DNA of 64,000 nt. Source: GCA-002282575 sp964493995 (GTDB lineage: Bacteria; Pseudomonadota; Gammaproteobacteria; Thiomicrospirales; Thiomicrospiraceae). Positions 59,651 to 64,000 of this stretch are shown here, piece after piece. Location of the stretch: positions 4,879 through 68,878 of the forward strand of contig CAZBQD010000006.1 in NCBI GenBank assembly GCA_964493995.1, read 5' to 3'. Position 1 is the stretch's first letter. Each line of letters begins with the position of its first letter. Both the position numbers and the translations under genes were made by a program. The notes beneath the pieces were generated by a model that was given only the letters and a program-made list of their open reading frames with translations, made no database searches and had not been told where the DNA came from.

Positions 59651-60969
59651 GCTAAAGCTTTACTAAACACCGCAGAACGACGCTGGAAGTTGTATAACTG
59701 AGCGCGGGCTTGCGGTAGGTTGGAAATGTCGGTTTGCACAAAGCCATGACGGATAAACCAATGCATGGTTTGTGTGGTGAGCAGAAACAGCGATTCTATG
59801 CCTTGTTGTTTGGCGCGGCGTTCGATGTAAGTGAGCAGTTTGGCACCACGACCACCACGACGGTAAGCATCGTCAATGGCAAAAGCGGCTAATTCGGCGC
59901 TATTGTTTTGCGGGTAGGGATAGAGGGCAGCACAGCCAATAATAGCGCCATCTCGCTCTAACACACTAAAGTGGTCGATTTCCATTTCCAGTTGTTCGCG
60001 CGGACGTTTCACCAAAGCGCCTGAATTTTCGAGCGGTTCCAGTAACGACAAAATACCACCGATATCCTCAATGTTGGCTTGACGCACCACATCGTAATCA
60101 TTCTGGTTAATCATGATGCCGACGCCATCGCGGGTGAAGAGTTCAAGCAGCAGGGCACCATCGAGCGTGCGGTCGAGCAGGTGAACCCGATCGACTTCAC
60201 GTGCTGCCTTTAGGCTGGCATTGAGCAACGAGCGGGTTGAATCGGGTAATTCAGCTTGAGCCAGTAGTGTCGGCATATCATTAGCAGACAGTTCTGTTGG
60301 CAGTGCCGCACGGGCAGCGACCAAGTGTTCGGGATCGGTTAACCAAAGTAGTTTATCGGCTTGCAGGGCAATGGCGGCTTCAACGGCTAGGTCGATACTG
60401 GATAAGTTGAAAATATCACCAGTAATAGAATAGGCTTGTGAAGTCAGCAACACAATATGCCCCATATTGAGTACAGCTTCGATAGGGTCGGTTTCGATAC
60501 GACGTACTGTGCCGGTATGCTGAAAGTCGATACCATCAATAATGCCCAAAGGTTTGGCCATCACCCAGTTACCCGATGAGACAAATAAGGGGCGCACAGC
60601 ATAGCTTTGTTTCGCCTGTCCGCTGGAAAACCAAGATTCAATTTCGACGCGCATTTGTCCCACGGCTTGCGCCACCGCCGGTAAATGTTCTTTGCGTGTG
60701 ATGCGTAACCCCTGATGGTATTGACACTCGAGCCCTTGTGCGGCTAATTCCGCATCAATAAAGGGACGTGCCCCCGCCACCAACACGATGCGTACATCCA
60801 GGCTTTGCAATAAGGCCAGGTCTTGAATAAGCGGAAGCGCATCATCGCCGCTTTGTAAGGCAGCGCCATCGAGATAAATGACCACCGTGCTGTCACGATG
60901 CGCATTGAAGTAGGGCGACGATTGACGGAAGGCTTGAACAAATTTAATCGAGTCTGCTAGGGGTAACAT
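59647..60969 (-). CDS. argA: N-acetylglutamate synthase (amino-acid N-acetyltransferase)
   Basis: First enzyme of arginine synthesis; acetylates glutamate with acetyl-CoA and is usually inhibited by arginine. The 440-residue protein has an amino-acid-kinase-like domain (about 1-290; DSIKFVQAFRQSSPYFNAHR) and a GNAT domain (about 295-440; acetyl-CoA loop DDAYRRGGRGAKLLTYIE). The arrangement is that of gammaproteobacterial ArgA. It is upstream of rnt in a two-gene operon and divergent from ilvD. Confidence 0.95.
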   Translation of the reverse strand: MLPLADSIKFVQAFRQSSPYFNAHRDSTVVIYLDGAALQSGDDALPLIQDLALLQSLDVRIVLVAGARPFIDAELAAQGLECQYHQGLRITRKEHLPAVAQAVGQMRVEIESWFSSGQAKQSYAVRPLFVSSGNWVMAKPLGIIDGIDFQHTGTVRRIETDPIEAVLNMGHIVLLTSQAYSITGDIFNLSSIDLAVEAAIALQADKLLWLTDPEHLVAARAALPTELSANDMPTLLAQAELPDSTRSLLNASLKAAREVDRVHLLDRTLDGALLLELFTRDGVGIMINQNDYDVVRQANIEDIGGILSLLEPLENSGALVKRPREQLEMEIDHFSVLERDGAIIGCAALYPYPQNNSAELAAFAIDDAYRRGGRGAKLLTYIERRAKQQGIESLFLLTTQTMHWFIRHGFVQTDISNLPQARAQLYNFQRRSAVFSKALA

Positions 60970-61040
60970 AGGAGCATCTTGTCTCGAAATGTGCGAAAAT
61001 AGACGCCATTATACCGTTTTTTTCTGGAAGGAAGTTTGCT

Positions 61041-62897
61041 ATGCCTCAATATCGTTCTCGTACATCCACTCATGGTCGTAACATGGCAGGCGCTCGTGCG
61101 TTGTGGCGTGCCACCGGTATGGGCGAACAAGATTTCGGCAAACCGATTATCGCCATCGCTAACTCATTCACGCAATTTGTGCCAGGTCATGTGCACTTAA
61201 AAGACTTGGGTCAGTTAGTGGCGCGCGAAATTGAAGCCGCAGGTGGCGTGGCAAAAGAATTTAATACCATTGCGGTGGATGACGGCATCGCCATGGGTCA
61301 TGATGGCATGTTGTATTCGCTACCCAGTCGTGAAATTATTGCCGATAGCGTTGAATACATGGTCAATGCCCATTGTGCCGATGCGCTGATTTGTATTTCT
61401 AACTGCGACAAAATCACCCCTGGCATGCTCATGGCCTCTTTACGCTTGAATATTCCCACTATCTTCGTTTCGGGCGGTCCGATGGAAGCCGGTAAAGTGG
61501 TGCTCGGCGGTAAAAAAATCAGTCTTGATTTGGTCGATGCGATGGTAGCCGCTGCTGATAGCAAAAAAACCGATGCGGAAGTGGATGCGATTGAACGCTC
61601 GGCCTGCCCGACCTGTGGTTCCTGTTCGGGTATGTTCACCGCTAATTCCATGAATTGTTTGGCTGAAGCCTTGGGTATGGCGCTGCCGGGTAATGGTTCG
61701 ACTTTAGCAACGCATAGTGATCGTAAAGGTTTATTCCTAGAAGCGGGTCGCCGCATTGTCGAACTGGCACGTCGTTACTATGAACAGAATGATGAGACGG
61801 TATTGCCACGCAGCATCGCTACCTTCGATGCTTTTGAAAACGCCATTGCCTTGGATGTGGCCATGGGCGGTTCGACTAACACGGTATTGCACCTGTTAGC
61901 CGCAGCACATGAAGCGAAGGTCGAATTTACCATGGCCGATATTGACCGCATGAGTCGTAAAGTACCTTGTTTATCGAAAGTCGCGCCTAACCATCCCGAT
62001 TATCACATGGAAGATGTGCATCGTGCTGGTGGCATCATGCGTATTCTGGCCGAGTTAAATCGTGGTGGTTTATTGCATACCCATTGTCATACCGTACACG
62101 CTCCTACCATGGGAGATGCCTTGGCGCGTTGGGATATTCGCGCCGATGTTTCCGAAGAAGTGAAAACATTCTTCAAAGCGGCTCCGGGTGGTATTCGTAC
62201 CACCGAAGCTTTTAGTCAATCGGCACGTTGGCAAACGCTGGATGATGATGCGGAAAAAGGCTGTATTCGTTCGGTAGAACATGCTTACACGCAAGACGGT
62301 GGTCTAGCGGTGTTATCAGGTAATATTGCCTTGCATGGTTGTATTGTCAAAACGGCTGGGGTCGATGAGAGTATTTTCAAATTCCAAGGTAAAGCGCGTA
62401 TTTATGAAAGCCAAGACGCGGCGGTAAAAGGCATTTTGGCCGATGAAGTGCAAGCCGGTGAAGTGGTGATTATTCGTTACGAAGGCCCGAAAGGTGGCCC
62501 AGGTATGCAAGAAATGCTTTATCCTACCTCTTATTTGAAGTCAAAAGGGCTGGGCAAGGCCTGTGCGTTACTGACTGACGGTCGTTTTTCCGGTGGTACT
62601 TCCGGTTTGTCGATTGGTCACGTTTCACCCGAAGCGGCAGAAGGCGGGAATATTGGTTTGGTAGAAGATGGCGACATCATCACCATTGATATTCCGAATC
62701 GTCTCATTCAAGTCGAATTGAGTGATGCTGAGCTACACGCACGTCGCGAAGCGATGGAAGCCAAAGGGGTACATGCTTGGCAGCCGGCCGCACCACGTGA
62801 ACGTGCCGTTTCACCGGCGCTACGTGCTTATGCGGCGATGACGACCAGTGCTGCTTTTGGTGCGGTGAGGGATGTGTCGCAAATCGAGAAGCGTTAA
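61041..62897 (+). CDS. ilvD: Dihydroxy-acid dehydratase
   Basis: Iron-sulfur enzyme of valine/isoleucine synthesis that dehydrates 2,3-dihydroxy acids to 2-oxo acids. The 618-residue protein shows SNCDKITPGMLMA (cluster Cys and Mg-binding Lys region), CPTCGSCSGMFTANSMNC (cluster Cys), and GRFSGGTSGLSIGHVSPEAA at the end. Length matches E. coli IlvD (616). GGAAGG precedes the ATG at 61041. No leader attenuator is visible in the 71-base gap to argA. After the stop lies an intergenic palindrome. Confidence 0.97.
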   Translation: MPQYRSRTSTHGRNMAGARALWRATGMGEQDFGKPIIAIANSFTQFVPGHVHLKDLGQLVAREIEAAGGVAKEFNTIAVDDGIAMGHDGMLYSLPSREIIADSVEYMVNAHCADALICISNCDKITPGMLMASLRLNIPTIFVSGGPMEAGKVVLGGKKISLDLVDAMVAAADSKKTDAEVDAIERSACPTCGSCSGMFTANSMNCLAEALGMALPGNGSTLATHSDRKGLFLEAGRRIVELARRYYEQNDETVLPRSIATFDAFENAIALDVAMGGSTNTVLHLLAAAHEAKVEFTMADIDRMSRKVPCLSKVAPNHPDYHMEDVHRAGGIMRILAELNRGGLLHTHCHTVHAPTMGDALARWDIRADVSEEVKTFFKAAPGGIRTTEAFSQSARWQTLDDDAEKGCIRSVEHAYTQDGGLAVLSGNIALHGCIVKTAGVDESIFKFQGKARIYESQDAAVKGILADEVQAGEVVIIRYEGPKGGPGMQEMLYPTSYLKSKGLGKACALLTDGRFSGGTSGLSIGHVSPEAAEGGNIGLVEDGDIITIDIPNRLIQVELSDAELHARREAMEAKGVHAWQPAAPRERAVSPALRAYAAMTTSAAFGAVRDVSQIEKR

Positions 62898-62903
62898 AAC
62901 CTA

Positions 62904-63006
62904 TTGCGCAGTCATCTTGCGTTGTTGCTGCAATTCTCGCACGGCGTCATCTACTGATGTACACTCCTTGTGCTGCGAGTCTTGCGCCTAGCAATCTTGA
63001 CTGCTC
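62904..63006. repeat. Imperfect ~100-bp palindromic intergenic element
   Basis: The left arm GCGCAGTCATCTTGC (from 62906) mirrors the right arm GCAATCTTGACTGCTC (62991-63006), with further partial pairing of CTGCAATTCTCGCAC and GTGCTGCGAGTC around the centre ATCTACTGATGTAC. It fills the gap between ilvD and the TerB-like gene. It resembles the dispersed palindromic repeats found between genes in gammaproteobacteria; no coding frame spans it. Confidence 0.5.
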
Positions 63007-63075
63007 ATAAGGGTTTTATGGGGTGCATCTCCATGTTTATGAGTGAATTTTTTGTGTTATAAAAGGTCAAAAGCC

Positions 63076-63534
63076 ATGCAGTTACATCAGTTTGCCGTGT
63101 CTGGGTTTGCTTACAAGTTGACTCAGGAGCAGCGTGAATCCTTATTAAAAATTTTGGTCAATATGGCCGCCGTCGATCACGACATTTCGGTCGAGGAAGA
63201 GAAGTTCTTGATTGAGTGGGCGACTGAGTGGCGCCTGCCCTTGGATTTGACACCAGAAGAAACCGAAGATGATCTGGCTTTATTGTCGGCTTTCGATAGT
63301 TTTGCTGCTAAGGTCATTGCTTTGCAAGAAATGGTGAAATTGAGTTATCAAGACGGCCATTTCGGCGATGAAGAACGCGAGAAAGTGCAGCTGTTTTCGA
63401 TTAGGCTAGGTATTCACAATGCGAATGTGATTAATGAAATCAATCGTTGGGTAAGACGTTGGTACGACTGGCATTATGAAGGCGAGCAGATGTTGGAAGC
63501 GGACACCTGGATGAATAGGGCAAGAGGCACTTAA
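63076..63534 (+). CDS. TerB-like protein
   Basis: A 152-residue all-helical protein. The core LTQEQRESLLKILVNMAAVDHDISVEEEK (shortened: NMAAVDHDISVEEEKFL) and YQDGHFGDEEREKV carries the TerB/DUF533-type acidic loops DxxIxxEE and DGxxxxEE, likely metal-binding. C-terminal Trp-rich region RWVRRWYDWHYEGEQ is unusual. I chose MQLHQ at 63076, preceded by AAAAGG. It stands alone after the intergenic palindrome. Function unknown; no tellurite genes are nearby. Confidence 0.75.
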   Translation: MQLHQFAVSGFAYKLTQEQRESLLKILVNMAAVDHDISVEEEKFLIEWATEWRLPLDLTPEETEDDLALLSAFDSFAAKVIALQEMVKLSYQDGHFGDEEREKVQLFSIRLGIHNANVINEINRWVRRWYDWHYEGEQMLEADTWMNRARGT

Positions 63535-63566
63535 TTGGCTTCTGCCAAGCTTTGCTCCGTTAAACA

Positions 63567-63592
63567 ATAACGCCACCATTCGGTGGCGTTAT
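63567..63592. terminator. Bidirectional hairpin terminator
   Basis: A perfect 11-bp stem ATAACGCCACC/GGTGGCGTTAT with loop ATTC lies between the convergent TerB-like gene and the YjfB-type gene. The flanks are moderately T-rich in both directions. Confidence 0.75.
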
Positions 63593-63621
63593 GCTTTTCA
63601 ATCCGCTGTTAAGTCGATTGC

Positions 63622-63831
63622 TTAAGCGCGAACATCAATATTTTGACCGAGGTTGGGCGGATTGCTACTGGTCGGTGCCACACCTTCGGTAGCGGCATTA
63701 ATCAGTGCCAGTGCTCCTTCGCTGTTCATATCGAGCGCTTTCTTAAATAGGCTCACTTGAACTTCTTGCATGGTGGCAGCTTGTTTTTGCTCTAACATGG
63801 CACTAACGGCGCCATTGGCGGAAATTTCCAT
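63622..63831 (-). CDS. YjfB-type putative motility protein
   Basis: A 69-residue protein of the YjfB_motility family (PF14070): MEISANGAVSAMLEQKQAA, then EVQVSLFKKALDMNSEGALAL and a Pro/Asn-rich end with IDVRA. Family members are small, lack a signal peptide and are tied to flagellar regulons. A GGAGAGG precedes the ATG by 3-9 bases. A perfect sigma-28 promoter 40 bases upstream makes membership of the flagellar regulon very likely. Molecular role unknown. Confidence 0.88.
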   Translation of the reverse strand: MEISANGAVSAMLEQKQAATMQEVQVSLFKKALDMNSEGALALINAATEGVAPTSSNPPNLGQNIDVRA

Positions 63832-63870
63832 AACCCTCTCCTAAATTATCTTCTACGACTTTCGAAGTGG

Positions 63871-63897
63871 TTATCGGCCAGCCAAGTCAAAACTTTA
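63871..63897 (-). promoter_or_regulatory. Perfect sigma-28 (FliA) promoter
   Basis: On the minus strand: TAAAGTTT, 11 bases, GCCGATAA, identical to the E. coli flagellar sigma-28 consensus in both boxes and in spacing. Transcription would start near 63864, about 33 bases before the YjfB-type ATG. Confidence 0.9.
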
Positions 63898-63924
63898 ATG
63901 GGGGCGGATGGGTTAGGAGCGACA

Positions 63925-63954
63925 ATAAAAAAACCGCTGTTAATTAACAGCGGT
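63925..63954 (-). terminator. Rho-independent terminator of a gene beyond the right edge
   Basis: Stem ACCGCTGTTAA/TTAACAGCGGT (63933-63954) followed on the minus strand by a T-run (A-run 63926-63933 on the plus strand). It ends a minus-strand transcript coming from outside the window and insulates the sigma-28 promoter. Confidence 0.88.
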
Positions 63955-64000
63955 GCGACATCGCAGAAGACCAAGAGCCTTCTAAGGGGAGGGAAAAAGC

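Noticed and set aside
63955..64000. C-terminus of a minus-strand gene at the right edge
   Set aside because: Two minus-strand frames are open over these 46 bases, so no reading frame can be chosen; only the terminator is supported.

Overview
The window looks like a chromosomal segment of a motile, free-living gammaproteobacterium of moderate G+C. The evidence is the run lptD-surA-pdxA-rsmA-apaG-apaH, a fused AAK-GNAT ArgA, the AmgK/MurU peptidoglycan-recycling pair beside lptD, NtrB/NtrC, RNase T, and sigma-28-like promoters in front of two motility-type genes. The genus cannot be settled by eye. Genes are densely packed: many stop/start codons overlap (ATGA, GTGA, TAATG) and no gene-free stretch exceeds about 280 bases.

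Layout. 1-1922 is the edge of an integrated element: a truncated unknown gene, a P4-type tyrosine recombinase and a tRNA-Ser(GGA) whose 3' end faces the element. 1974-3098 is a putative flagellar-regulon protein with calcium-loop motifs. 3270-8997 holds ntrB-ntrC, a translationally coupled methyltransferase-like gene, a DUF1415 gene and an ABC-F ATPase. 9055-12565 has a periplasmic-sensor diguanylate cyclase, a tiny membrane protein and hemN. 12667-23312 is a single-strand signalling island: hybrid histidine kinase, Aer-like chemoreceptor broken by one in-frame TAA, stand-alone receiver, CheB-CheR fusion with PAS, PAS-PAS-GGDEF-EAL protein and a PAS/zinc-ribbon protein. No CheA or CheW is present.

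23317-26562 is a light-repair block (photolyase/cryptochrome, iron-sulfur 6-4-type photolyase, DUF2256). 26657-32440 carries a HIT protein, cobS, lgt, thyA, folA and a poly-HAMP chemoreceptor. 32497-39281 (minus strand) is the envelope/ribosome-maturation operon ending in apaH and a small membrane protein. Divergently, 39345-47304 carries amgK, tpx (opposite strand), a small ORF plus a DUF1016 PD-(D/E)XK nuclease inserted ahead of murU, yaaA, an O-methyltransferase, a CorC/HlyC-type protein and mgtE.

47381-51569 has DAHP synthase, argS and an FtsN-like SPOR protein. 51596-56996 has a diguanylate cyclase, a SirB-like protein and a zinc-type cluster (Fur-family regulator, His-rich outer-membrane protein, ZnuA-like binding protein, ZnuB-like permease) with no ATPase gene. 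57073-63831 has comM, a DUF423 gene, rnt, argA, ilvD, a TerB-like gene and a YjfB-type motility gene under a perfect sigma-28 promoter.

Most notable items: the nonsense codon in the chemoreceptor; the CheA-less signalling island; the small ORF/DUF1016 insertion between amgK and murU; the ATPase-less zinc cluster with an atypical Fur-type regulator; two intergenic imperfect palindromes (a MITE-like element at 53548-53713 and another at 62904-63006); a one-parvulin SurA; and sigma-28-type promoters that link otherwise anonymous genes to motility.
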